Assembly: GCA_028282595.1 (NCBI GenBank)
Contig: JANQHQ010000035.1
Location: 1-64,000, forward strand
Direction: 5' to 3'
Length of the DNA stretch: 64,000 bases
From: Chlorobium sp.
Lineage (GTDB): Bacteria > Bacteroidota > Chlorobiia > Chlorobiales > Chlorobiaceae
Below the pieces are notes generated by a model. The model did not search any database and was not told the origin of the DNA. It saw only the letters and a program-made list of their open reading frames with translations. How positions within the stretch are numbered: the stretch's first letter is position 1; each line of letters starts with the position of its first letter. Positions 21,858-30,374 of the stretch are shown piece by piece. A program made the translations under genes and the position numbers.

Positions 21858-21895
21858 GGACGCTTGGTGACGCGCGCCGTCACTCGCCACTGTAC
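21858..21895 (+). repeat. Remnant of the hairpin-linker repeat
   Basis: CGGACGCTTGGTGACGCGCG and the following CGTCACTCGCCAC keep the linker of the hairpin arrays, but only a partial stem. It sits between the TolC gene stop and the right inverted copy of the long repeat, mirroring the array on the left side. Confidence 0.45.
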
Positions 21896-21915
21896 GACAA
21901 CGTTTCCCGACGCCG

Positions 21916-22084
21916 AACCCCGGTTATCTTTCGGAGATCGGGGTCGGGATCGAAAGGAAAGCAGTCGGCAGTCTTCAGTTGGCAGTTGGCAAAGTGTAGG
22001 GGCAGCCCCCTGTGGCTGCCCGAACTGGCGGTGGTTATCGATACCGATTCCGACGCCGACGCCGACGGCGAACCCCGAAAGAGG
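21916..22084 (-). repeat. Long intergenic repeat, right inverted copy beside the TolC gene
   Basis: This is the reverse complement of 20166-20322, with one extra GACGCC-type triplet repetition at 22050-22070 and a small extension within the AAGACTGC part. The two copies would form a very large inverted repeat around the single TolC gene. Confidence 0.75.
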
Positions 22085-22116
22085 AACAGTGACTGGTAAA
22101 TACTCTGCATCCATGA

Positions 22117-22194
22117 GGGCGAAAGATGTTTCGCCCCTACGCCGTCACCCCGTGCCGGCCGTTCGTCCGGGCAGCCACAGGGGGCTGCCCCTAC
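22117..22194. repeat. Two GTAGGGGC-type palindromes
   Basis: GGGCGAAAGATGTTTCGCCC with a trailing CTAC at 22117-22140, and GGGCAGCC...GGCTGCCCCTAC at 22169-22194, are two members of the same scattered palindrome family. Bases 21843-22272 contain no gene. Confidence 0.6.
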
Positions 22195-22272
22195 GGTTCA
22201 GCAATTCCCCGACATCCTCACTTTGTCCTGTCCCGTCCTGCAGTTTGCTAACTGCCAACTGAATCTTTCCAG

Positions 22273-24978
22273 CTATAGGGAGTGGGTCGATGCCCGGCGC
22301 TTTCTGAGGAGAAGTTTTTCGAATTCGACAAGAAAGAGCACCGAGGAACTGATCAGCAGGATTCGCGCCCAGTCGCCGGGGCCGAGCGGCACCGTTGCGA
22401 ACAGGTTCTGCATGAACGGGGCATAGTTGAAAAGCGACTGCAGGAGGGCGAGTGCGGCCAGGGCGTAGAGCACGGCGGGGTTACCCAGGAAACCCGCTTT
22501 CGAGAAAACCGGCGCGAGAAAGAAGCGCGAGCTGAAAAGGTAGAAGATTTCGAACATGACCAGCGTGTTGACGGCCACTGTCCGGGCCATCTCGTGGGAG
22601 TGTCCCGTGTTTTTGTACCAGAGAAACAGTCCGAACGTGCCGGCGAGAAGGATAAGCGACACATAGACGATTCTCCAGATGATGAACCCCGAAAGAATCG
22701 GCTCGCCCGGTTTCCTCGGTTTCCGCTCCATGACGTTGCTTTCGGCTTTTTCGAAGGCGAGGGTGAGAGCCAGCGTTACCGCCGTGACCATGTTGACCCA
22801 GAGAATCTGTACCGCCGTGATCGGTAACGTGTAGCCGAGCGCGACGGCGAAGAGGATGCTGAGTGCCTCGCCTCCGTTGGTCGGCAGGACGAACAGGATC
22901 GATTTCTTCAGGTTGTCGTAGACCGTTCGCCCCTGTTCGACGGCGCTCGCTATGGTCGCGAAATTGTCGTCCGCGAGAATCATTTCCGCGGCCTCCCTGG
23001 ACACTTCCGTGCCCTTCTGTCCCATCGCTATCCCGATATCGGCCCGTTTCAGCGCCGGGGCGTCGTTGACGCCGTCACCGGTCATGGCCACGACGTCACC
23101 GTTGGCCTGGAGCGCTCTTACCAGCCGTATCTTGTGTTCCGGGCTGCTCCGGGCGAACACATCGACCCGGTCGACCTCCCGCTGCAACTCCTCGTCGCTC
23201 ATGGTCTCGATGTCCGTTCCGGTCATGGCGCCCGAACCGTCTCCTATGCCGGTCATTCTGCCGATGGCCCGTGCGGTATCGATATGGTCGCCCGTAATCA
23301 TCTTGACGCGGATTCCCGCCCGGCGGCACCGTCCGACCGCCGATACCGCTTCTTCCCTCGGCGGGTCGATCATGCCGACCATGCCCACGAGCGTCAGCCC
23401 CGATTCGGCGTCTTCGAAGGTCAACGTCGTTTTGTCGCTCGAGGTTTTTTTGCTGGCGATGGCAAGCAGCCTCCGCCCTTCGCCGGCCAGCTCCTTCATG
23501 GTTTCCGTCCAGTATGCCCTGTCGAGAGGCTCGTCGATCTCACCGCGCCGCTGCATCGTGCAGCGCTCCAGTACTATCTCCGGAGCACCTTTCAGATAGA
23601 TGAACGCCCTTTTCGTATGGTCGTGATGCAGGGTCGCCATGAAACGGTGCTCCGACTCGAAAGGGATCAGGTCCATCCGCGGCCATTTCCGCTGTTCGGT
23701 TTCCGGGTCGTAACCCGCTTTTTTGCCGAGTACCGCGAGAGCTCCTTCCGTCGGATCGCCTGAAAGCACCCACTGTTCGTCCCGAAAATCGACGGCAGCA
23801 TCGTTGCAGAGCATCGAAATATGGGCAAGGGTTCTCATCTGGGGGTGGTTCCGCAGGTCGACCTCTCTACCGTCGAGCCTGAACGCTCCGTGCGGATCGT
23901 AGCCGGAGCCGGTGACCTCGAAGCGCTTTTCCGGAAGCGCGACCGTTCCGACCGTCATTTCATTACGGGTCAGCGTTCCGGTTTTGTCCGAACAGATGAC
24001 CGTTACCGACCCCAGAGTCTCGACCGCGGGCAGACGGCGGACGATCGCTTTTCTTCTCGCCATCGCCTGGACGCCGATCGCCAGCGCTATGGTCATGATC
24101 GCGGGCAGCCCTTCGGGAATGGCTGCGACGGCAAGGCCGACCGCGGCATTGAACATTTCGCTTTGGGAATATCCCCTGACAAGTACGCCATAGCCGAACA
24201 AGATGGCCGAAAACAGCACAATCGCGACGGTCAGGGTCCGGGAGAACTCGTCCATGCGCCGGAGCAGAGGGGTTTCGAGAGTCTCCACTCTGTCGAGCAT
24301 GGAGCTGATACGGCCGATCTCCGTCCGGTCACCGCTTTCGGCCACTATGCCCTCTCCTTTTCCGTAGGTCACCAGCGTGCCCGAAAACGCCATGCAGGAA
24401 CGCTCGGCAAGCGGTGCATCGCTCGGGGCGGTTTCGCTGTTTTTCTCCACGGGAAGCGACTCCCCGGTCAGCAGGGCTTCGTCGATGCGAAGGTTCCGCG
24501 TCGAGAAAAGGCGCATGTCCGCGGGAACCTTGTCGCCCGATTGAAGGACGACGACATCCCCCGGCACCAGCTCTTCGGAGGGGATGGATACGGTCCGGTT
24601 GTTCCGGCGCACCATTGCCCGGGGAGAGAGCAGATCCTTGATCGCATCGAGGGCCTTTTCGGCTTTTCCTTCCTGAATGAAACCGATCAGTGCGTTGACG
24701 AGCACCACGCCGAGAATTACCCAGGCATCTATCCAGTGGTCCAGAAGGGCCGTAACTACGGTGGCAGCAAGAAGCACGTAGATGAGGATATTGTTGAACT
24801 GCAGCAGAAATCTCTTCAGGGGACTCCGTGTTTTCGCGGGTGTGAGGCGGTTGAACCCGTAGCGGTCGATGCGTTTTTTCGCTTCGTTTTCCGCCAGTCC
24901 TTCACTGGAGGTCGAGAGCGAGGCGAAGACATATTCCACGGATTTGCCGTGCCAGGGTTGTTGCTGTATCATGCTCAT
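22273..24978 (-). CDS. Cation-transporting P-type ATPase (calcium-type)
   Basis: It pumps a cation, probably calcium, across the inner membrane. The 901-aa product has the P2-type layout: N-terminal cation ATPase domain (WHGKSVEYVFASLSTSSEGL), two membrane pairs, the actuator with LTGESLPVEK, the transmembrane IPEGLPA ion-binding motif, the phosphorylation site CSDKTGTLTRNEMTVG, the KGAPE nucleotide site, the hinge TGDGVNDAPALKRADIGIAMG, and a six-helix C-terminal block. ATG 24978 was chosen; a TTG at 25008 is in frame. It is the last gene of a minus-strand cluster with a universal stress protein and a cation antiporter. Confidence 0.9.
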   Translation of the reverse strand: MSMIQQQPWHGKSVEYVFASLSTSSEGLAENEAKKRIDRYGFNRLTPAKTRSPLKRFLLQFNNILIYVLLAATVVTALLDHWIDAWVILGVVLVNALIGFIQEGKAEKALDAIKDLLSPRAMVRRNNRTVSIPSEELVPGDVVVLQSGDKVPADMRLFSTRNLRIDEALLTGESLPVEKNSETAPSDAPLAERSCMAFSGTLVTYGKGEGIVAESGDRTEIGRISSMLDRVETLETPLLRRMDEFSRTLTVAIVLFSAILFGYGVLVRGYSQSEMFNAAVGLAVAAIPEGLPAIMTIALAIGVQAMARRKAIVRRLPAVETLGSVTVICSDKTGTLTRNEMTVGTVALPEKRFEVTGSGYDPHGAFRLDGREVDLRNHPQMRTLAHISMLCNDAAVDFRDEQWVLSGDPTEGALAVLGKKAGYDPETEQRKWPRMDLIPFESEHRFMATLHHDHTKRAFIYLKGAPEIVLERCTMQRRGEIDEPLDRAYWTETMKELAGEGRRLLAIASKKTSSDKTTLTFEDAESGLTLVGMVGMIDPPREEAVSAVGRCRRAGIRVKMITGDHIDTARAIGRMTGIGDGSGAMTGTDIETMSDEELQREVDRVDVFARSSPEHKIRLVRALQANGDVVAMTGDGVNDAPALKRADIGIAMGQKGTEVSREAAEMILADDNFATIASAVEQGRTVYDNLKKSILFVLPTNGGEALSILFAVALGYTLPITAVQILWVNMVTAVTLALTLAFEKAESNVMERKPRKPGEPILSGFIIWRIVYVSLILLAGTFGLFLWYKNTGHSHEMARTVAVNTLVMFEIFYLFSSRFFLAPVFSKAGFLGNPAVLYALAALALLQSLFNYAPFMQNLFATVPLGPGDWARILLISSSVLFLVEFEKLLLRKRRASTHSL

Positions 24979-25050
24979 GACGGTTTTGGTGCGCCTTGCT
25001 CCGTTCAACGTACCGGTGTTGCCTGTTTCCGCCCGTACCCGGTGCTGCGT

Positions 25051-25998
25051 TCATGCGGGTCGCACGGGGGAGACGTAACCGGGGGGCTTGAGCGCGAGGA
25101 GCGAGCAGGCTGTTTTTTCGAGAATGTTTTCGGCCGTATTGCCGATGAGAAAGCCCGGAATGCCTGTTCTGGCAACCGTTCCCATTACCAGGAGATCCGT
25201 TCCGCGCCGTTGGGTGAATTCCGGAATCACGTCTTCGGCACGTCCCTTCAGATGGTGTATATGGTACCCCTCTTCCATGTTCGCCTCTCCGACCAGCGCT
25301 TCAAGCAGGGAGAGGTTATCCCTGCGGTACTCTTCGGCGTTCCGGCGCAACTCCTCATCGGGGATGTTCACCCAGGCCTTGTAACGCAGGATTTTCTCGA
25401 GCTCGTACTCCCAGCAGGAAACGATGTCGAGCGTTTCCATACGGCTGGCGGCGAGCGACCCTGCAGTGCGGAGCAGATTGAGGGAGAGTTTTTTCTCACC
25501 CGGCTCGCGGCTTTCGGGGTCGATCGCGACACCGATACGCATCGTTTCGGCAACATCCCTTGCGGACCGTGCGAGCCAGACGGCGCATGGACACTTGCGA
25601 AGCAGCGTCATGTCCGTTCCCCTGAAACCCTTGCCGCCTTCGACAGGTTCGGCGTCCTTGATCACGAGATCGAAAGAGTGCTCGAGCACGTATCTGATAA
25701 TCGTGATCGCCGGTGGGATATGGCCCGCTTCCTGCACCAGAACGGTCAGCGGAACGTCGGATTCCTTCAGGCCCAGTTCGTGCCTGTGGGCGTCGACGGC
25801 CGTCCGGAGGGCATCGGTCAAAAACTCCCTGAATGACAGTTTCAAACTCTCGTGTTCTTCAGGGAAATCCGGATGGATCAGAAGGAGCGTTACTGCCGCT
25901 TTGTGGTCGCGGGCTAGAGTGAAAGCCCGTCGTATGCCGACGCTCTGTTCCGGGTTGTCGCCCGGACAGACGGCGAGAATGGTGTGAAGTTTCTGCAT
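25051..25998 (-). CDS. Tandem universal stress protein
   Basis: This 315-aa protein contains two UspA-type domains, about residues 4-145 and 155-305. Each opens with a strand (HTILAVCPGD and MRIGVAIDPES) and closes with the typical C-terminal block; the second has the clear G2xG9G(S/T)-like TDLLVMGTVARTGIPGFLIGNTAENIL that binds ATP in many Usp proteins, while the first is degenerate there. The layout resembles E. coli UspE. GGAGATCAC precedes the ATG. The position between an antiporter and a cation pump on the same strand suggests a role in ion or energy stress; this is inference. Confidence 0.87.
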   Translation of the reverse strand: MQKLHTILAVCPGDNPEQSVGIRRAFTLARDHKAAVTLLLIHPDFPEEHESLKLSFREFLTDALRTAVDAHRHELGLKESDVPLTVLVQEAGHIPPAITIIRYVLEHSFDLVIKDAEPVEGGKGFRGTDMTLLRKCPCAVWLARSARDVAETMRIGVAIDPESREPGEKKLSLNLLRTAGSLAASRMETLDIVSCWEYELEKILRYKAWVNIPDEELRRNAEEYRRDNLSLLEALVGEANMEEGYHIHHLKGRAEDVIPEFTQRRGTDLLVMGTVARTGIPGFLIGNTAENILEKTACSLLALKPPGYVSPVRPA

Positions 25999-26043
25999 GT
26001 GATCTCCGTTTTATGATTTTGTTACCCGGAGGGGCGCTCCGCT

Positions 26044-27753
26044 TTACGCGAGATCCTCGTTGATCCGTTCCGCCGCCCGCTCCGCGGCATCGTAAAACGG
26101 CAGGAAAACATAGTCGGCCCCCTTTGCCGTCAGCAGCTCTTTTTCCTTTATCCACTGGGTCGAAACCGCGATCTTGCCGGAGAATCCGATCTGTTTCAGG
26201 GTGTCGATCAGCACCAGTCTCGGGTCTTCCCGCGAAAGCCCGAGTTCGTGCTGCGCGACGGCGGAAATGACCCATTTCACCCCCCGGAGGGGCAGGCCGG
26301 CAAGAAATTCCGGATCGCTGGCGTCGCCGTATACCGCGTCGTAACCGCGTTTTTTCCACTGCCGGACCTCGTCGGGGTTGAAGTCGACGGACAGGACCCT
26401 GTAGCCGTCTTTTCTGAGATAGTGCGCGACGGCGGTTCCGTAGCGCCCCATACCGAAAAGCACGATGTCGTACTGTTCCTTTTCAAGCTGTTTCCTGTTG
26501 CTTTCCCGTTCCCTTACGGGCATGGCTCTCTCGAAAAGCCCCAGGAGCGGCTCCAGAAAACGGTAGAGCGTGTGGGAGTAGGTGATCATATAGACCGAGA
26601 GCGCGATCGTTACCAGTCCGACAAGGGTGACCAGACCCATGGCTTCCGGTCGGACATGGCCGAGCTCCATGCCCATGGCCATGAAGATCAGGGAAAATTC
26701 ACTGATCTGCGCGACCGTCAGACCGGCGAGGAAACCCGTGCGTTTACGGTAGCCCAGTATTCCCATGATGATCATGACGATGAGCGGGTTGCCGATCAGC
26801 ACGAACAGTGAGAAGATCATGGCGGGGCCGGCCTGCGCTCCGAGAAGGGCGATGTCGAGATTCATGCCCAGCGAAATGAAGAAAAACAGCAGCAGGAAGT
26901 CCCGGAGTGACGCCATCCTGGAGACGATCGACTCCCTGATGGGGGTCGAGGCCAGCGACACGCCCGCCATGAGGCCGCCGAGCTCCTTGCTGAAGCCGAA
27001 GACATCGCCCGCCGATGCGAGAAAGGCCGCCCAGCCCAGTGCGAACGTTATCAGCAGCTCCGGGGATCGTGCGAAGCGGTTTACGAGCGGATTTGCCAGA
27101 AACCTGATGAAAAGGCTTACGGCAAGCAGCATGATTCCTCCGTAGAGGAAAACGGTGGCGATCTGAAGCAGCGAACTGTAACCGTCAGGGCTTTCGCTGC
27201 TGACGCCGAATGCCGACAGCACCATCATGGCGAAGACGACGACAAGGTCCTGAACGATCAGAAAGCCGAGCGCGATGCGTCCGTGCAGTGAATCGACCTC
27301 TTTTTTGTCCGAAAGCAGTTTGACGATGATGATGGTGCTGGAAAAGGTCAGTGCCACGGCGACGTACACCGAGGTGCCGGCATCGAGCCCCAGGAAGCGG
27401 CCGAGGAAGAATCCCGCCACCGACGTAAAGAGAACCTGGCCGAGCCCGGTCGCCAGCGACACCAGGCCGAGCGACCGCACCAGAGAAAGGTCGAGTTTGA
27501 GGCCGACGAGAAAGAGCAGAAGGGCTATGCCGAGCTCCGCCATCAGATCGATGTACTCGTAGGACTGCACGATATCGAATACGGACGGTCCGGCCAGTAC
27601 GCCGACAGCGATGAAACTGACGATCATCGGCTGCCGGAGCATGAGGCTGAGAAAGCCGACAGCAGCCGCAAGAACCAGCAGTGCGGTGATCTCGTAGAAC
27701 GGAACGGTATGGATGAAAGACAGGTCGAACATGGGACGGACGATTGGGCTCAT
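26044..27753 (-). CDS. CPA2 cation/proton antiporter with RCK domain (Kef type)
   Basis: This 569-aa inner-membrane protein has about 12 membrane helices in residues 12-390, with the CPA2 hallmark ELGIALLLFLVGLKLDLSLV near 72-92 and FGFSKELGGLMAGVSLASTP near 250. A cytoplasmic RCK/TrkA-N domain follows at about 428-550 (YDIVLFGMGRYGTAVAHYL is its Rossmann glycine motif). It would exchange K+ or Na+ for H+ under nucleotide control. No KefF/KefG-type accessory gene is present. ATG 27753 is used; ATG 27732 is an alternative that gives a more usual short N terminus. It leads a three-gene minus-strand cluster. Confidence 0.88.
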   Translation of the reverse strand: MSPIVRPMFDLSFIHTVPFYEITALLVLAAAVGFLSLMLRQPMIVSFIAVGVLAGPSVFDIVQSYEYIDLMAELGIALLLFLVGLKLDLSLVRSLGLVSLATGLGQVLFTSVAGFFLGRFLGLDAGTSVYVAVALTFSSTIIIVKLLSDKKEVDSLHGRIALGFLIVQDLVVVFAMMVLSAFGVSSESPDGYSSLLQIATVFLYGGIMLLAVSLFIRFLANPLVNRFARSPELLITFALGWAAFLASAGDVFGFSKELGGLMAGVSLASTPIRESIVSRMASLRDFLLLFFFISLGMNLDIALLGAQAGPAMIFSLFVLIGNPLIVMIIMGILGYRKRTGFLAGLTVAQISEFSLIFMAMGMELGHVRPEAMGLVTLVGLVTIALSVYMITYSHTLYRFLEPLLGLFERAMPVRERESNRKQLEKEQYDIVLFGMGRYGTAVAHYLRKDGYRVLSVDFNPDEVRQWKKRGYDAVYGDASDPEFLAGLPLRGVKWVISAVAQHELGLSREDPRLVLIDTLKQIGFSGKIAVSTQWIKEKELLTAKGADYVFLPFYDAAERAAERINEDLA

Positions 27754-28009
27754 CCAGGGGAGCTTCTTTCGATTATTCCTTCAATGAAATAGGTCCCGGG
27801 CTTTAAAGATTCCTGAAAAAGCGTGTATGGAAGAAAAAGGAGCGGGAACGGTCGCGCTGCCGGGGAAAGGAAAAAACACAGTGCGGCCGAAACCCGGGGC
27901 CTCCCGGATTTGTTACAGGATAGAACCCCCATGGTCTTTCCGGCCGGAAGGGGCTCCGGTTTTGCAAACCGTATCCGGTCCGCTGTCAACCCGCAAAAAC
28001 GTGAACGAT

Positions 28010-29299
28010 ATGAGCGAGTGGAACGAGGTGACAACCGCAGCGGTGCAGACGCTCTGCCGAGAGGGTGCGAAGGTGCTCGATCTGCGTCCCGTTGACGCCT
28101 ATAACGGTTGGCGGTTGAAGAACGAAGCGAGAGGCGGCCACATCGGGGGCGCGAAATCCCTGCCGCTGAAACGTCTGGACGAACCGGAGTGGCCGGGGAT
28201 TCTCCGGGCAAGGGGGGTTATGCCGCAGGATCGTCTGGTGCTTTACGGTTACTCCGCCGAGGAGAGTCTGATGGCCGCGGGACGTTTTCTGGAAAACGGT
28301 TACAGCGATGTTTCGGTCTACAACCGTTTCCTTTCTGAATGGGCGACCGACGACGCGCTGCCGATGGAAAGGCTCCCCAGGTACTCTCTGCTTGTGCCTC
28401 CCGGCTGGATTCGAACGCTGATTTCAGGCGGAAAGCCGCCGGAGTACCGGAATGATGCCTTTGTGGTCTGTCATGCGCATTATCGCAATCGCGACGCCTA
28501 CCTCAGCGGTCATGTTCCCGGAGCCGTCGACATGGACACGCTTGCGCTCGAATCTCCGGTGACATGGAACCGTCGCACTCCCGAAGAGCTGAAGGCCGCC
28601 CTGGAACGGCACGGGATCACCGCCGACACAACGGTCGTTCTTTACGGGAAATTCATGCACCCCGACAACGCGGACGATTTTCCGGGAAGCGCCGCCGGGC
28701 ATATCGGGGCCATCAGGCTCGCCTTCATCATGATGTACGCCGGGGTGCGGGACGTGCGGGTGCTGAACGGAGGTTTCCAGTCCTGGCAGGACGCCGGTTT
28801 CGAGATCAGTACGGACGATGTGCCGAAAAAGCCGGTTCCGTCCTTCGGCGCCGGGATCCCCGCCCGTCCGGAGCTGGCGGTGGACACCCCCGAGGCCAGG
28901 GAGATGCTGCAGGCGGAAGACGCGGACCTGGTATGCGTGAGGAGCTATCCGGAGTATATCGGTGAGGTGAGCGGGTACAACTATATCAAGAAGAAGGGGC
29001 GCATTCCGGGGGCGATTTTCGCCGACTGCGGAAGCGACGCCTATCATATGGAGAACTACCGGAACCCCGACCATACCACACGCGAGTTTCACGAAATCGC
29101 CGATATCTGGGAACGATCCGGAATCGTCCCCGACAAACGCCTCGCTTTTTATTGCGGTACGGGCTGGCGGGGAAGCGAAGCGTGGTTCAACGCCTTTCTT
29201 ATGGGATGGCCCCGCGTTTCGGTCTACGACGGGGGTTGGTTCGAGTGGAGCAGCGACCCCGACAACCCCTGTGAAACCGGAGTGCCTCCGCGCGGTTGA
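28010..29299 (+). CDS. eanB: Ergothioneine-forming sulfurtransferase EanB-like (multi-rhodanese)
   Basis: This 429-aa protein is built of successive rhodanese-like domains, roughly residues 10-120, 130-260 and 285-425. Only the last has an active-site Cys, in FYCGTGWRG (Cys382). Chlorobium limicola EanB moves sulfur from polysulfide to C2 of trimethylhistidine (hercynine) using a persulfide on Cys412 with help from Tyr353, as I recall the numbering; here Cys382 and Tyr323 (GEVSGYNYI) keep the same 30-residue offset, which supports the assignment. The next gene encodes the matching methyltransferase 53 bases downstream. ATG 28010 is the start nearest the first domain; the frame is open upstream but that part looks non-coding. 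Confidence 0.85.
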   Translation: MSEWNEVTTAAVQTLCREGAKVLDLRPVDAYNGWRLKNEARGGHIGGAKSLPLKRLDEPEWPGILRARGVMPQDRLVLYGYSAEESLMAAGRFLENGYSDVSVYNRFLSEWATDDALPMERLPRYSLLVPPGWIRTLISGGKPPEYRNDAFVVCHAHYRNRDAYLSGHVPGAVDMDTLALESPVTWNRRTPEELKAALERHGITADTTVVLYGKFMHPDNADDFPGSAAGHIGAIRLAFIMMYAGVRDVRVLNGGFQSWQDAGFEISTDDVPKKPVPSFGAGIPARPELAVDTPEAREMLQAEDADLVCVRSYPEYIGEVSGYNYIKKKGRIPGAIFADCGSDAYHMENYRNPDHTTREFHEIADIWERSGIVPDKRLAFYCGTGWRGSEAWFNAFLMGWPRVSVYDGGWFEWSSDPDNPCETGVPPRG

Positions 29300-29352
29300 C
29301 GCCTTGCAGGCTTTCCCGCCCGGTCTTTCGGCGGCTCCATCATCTGTCCGGT

Positions 29353-30354
29353 ATGGATTATTCGAGAAGAGAAGTCATTGCATGCGGTTCTTCGAGAATC
29401 GTGAACCGTCTGCCCGAAATCGGTCTCGATACGGCTGTCGACGGGATTCTCGAGGGACTTGCGTGCAGCCCGAAACGGATTTCGAGCAGGTACTTTTACG
29501 ATCCGAGGGGGTCGGCGCTCTTCGAGGCGATAACCGGACTGGAAGAGTACTACCTCTCGCGGACGGAGAAGGCCCTTATCGAAGCCCTGCCGTTCGAAGC
29601 GATCGCGCCTGCGCCGGACCTCGATATCGTCGAACTCGGCAGCGGGGATCACAGCAAGATCTCTCTTCTTCTCGGCGGGGTTTCCGCCCGGCTTCTGAGC
29701 GGCATCCGCTATGTTCCGGTCGATATAAGCTGTTCCGCCCTGGAACGGTCGATCGCCGCGTTGGCCCGGCTCTTTCCCGCCCTCGAGGTGGAGGGCGTCG
29801 TCGCGGATTACTTTCATCAGATGCATCCGGTTTCCAGCGGGAGGAGGAAGCTGTTCTGTTTTTTCGGCAGCACCATCGGAAATCTGTCGAGAAAGGAGGC
29901 GGCCGCGTTCATGCGGGATATCGCAGCCTCGATGGAGTCGGGTGACAGTTTCCTGATCGGCATGGACAGGGTGAAGGATGTCCGGCTTCTGGAAAGAGCG
30001 TACAACGATTCGCGCGGTGTCACGGCGATGTTCAACCGAAATATCCTCTCCGTGCTCAACGGCCTCCTGGGGTCGGATTTCCGCCCCGAAAAATTCGAAC
30101 ACCGGGCGTTCTACAACCGGAGCATGAAACGGATAGAGATGCATCTGGAGGCAACGGAGGATATGACGGTCGGAGGAGGGGTTCTGCGGGAAGGAATCCC
30201 GATAGCCAGAGGGGAAGCCATTCATACCGAAAATTCGCACAAGTTCGACGAGGGCGATATCCGGCTGATAGGCGAGGCGGCGGGTTTCGATCTCAGGCAG
30301 GTTTTTTCCGACGAAAACCGGCTTTTCAGCCTGGTTCACTACGAAAAGCCCTGA
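29353..30354 (+). CDS. eanA: Histidine N-alpha-methyltransferase EanA/EgtD-like
   Basis: It would trimethylate the alpha-amino group of L-histidine to hercynine with three SAM. The 333-aa product has the EgtD layout: RYFYDPRGSALFEAITGLEEYYLSRTE near residue 45, the SAM-binding VELGSGDHSKISLLL near 92, YVPVDIS near 122, CFFGSTIGNLSRKEA near 170, and the C-terminal TENSHKF block near 292. In organisms with aerobic ergothioneine synthesis EgtD sits with EgtB; here no EgtB is present and the neighbour is a rhodanese, as in the anaerobic route of Chlorobium. The ATG at 29353 begins the protein just before the conserved region. Confidence 0.88.
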   Translation: MDYSRREVIACGSSRIVNRLPEIGLDTAVDGILEGLACSPKRISSRYFYDPRGSALFEAITGLEEYYLSRTEKALIEALPFEAIAPAPDLDIVELGSGDHSKISLLLGGVSARLLSGIRYVPVDISCSALERSIAALARLFPALEVEGVVADYFHQMHPVSSGRRKLFCFFGSTIGNLSRKEAAAFMRDIAASMESGDSFLIGMDRVKDVRLLERAYNDSRGVTAMFNRNILSVLNGLLGSDFRPEKFEHRAFYNRSMKRIEMHLEATEDMTVGGGVLREGIPIARGEAIHTENSHKFDEGDIRLIGEAAGFDLRQVFSDENRLFSLVHYEKP

Positions 30355-30374
30355 GCCGGGTCGGCGCTCTTTTT

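Noticed and set aside
20166..22084. Composite transposon around the TolC gene
   Set aside because: The flanking inverted repeats encode no transposase and show no target duplication, so only a repeat-flanked gene can be claimed.
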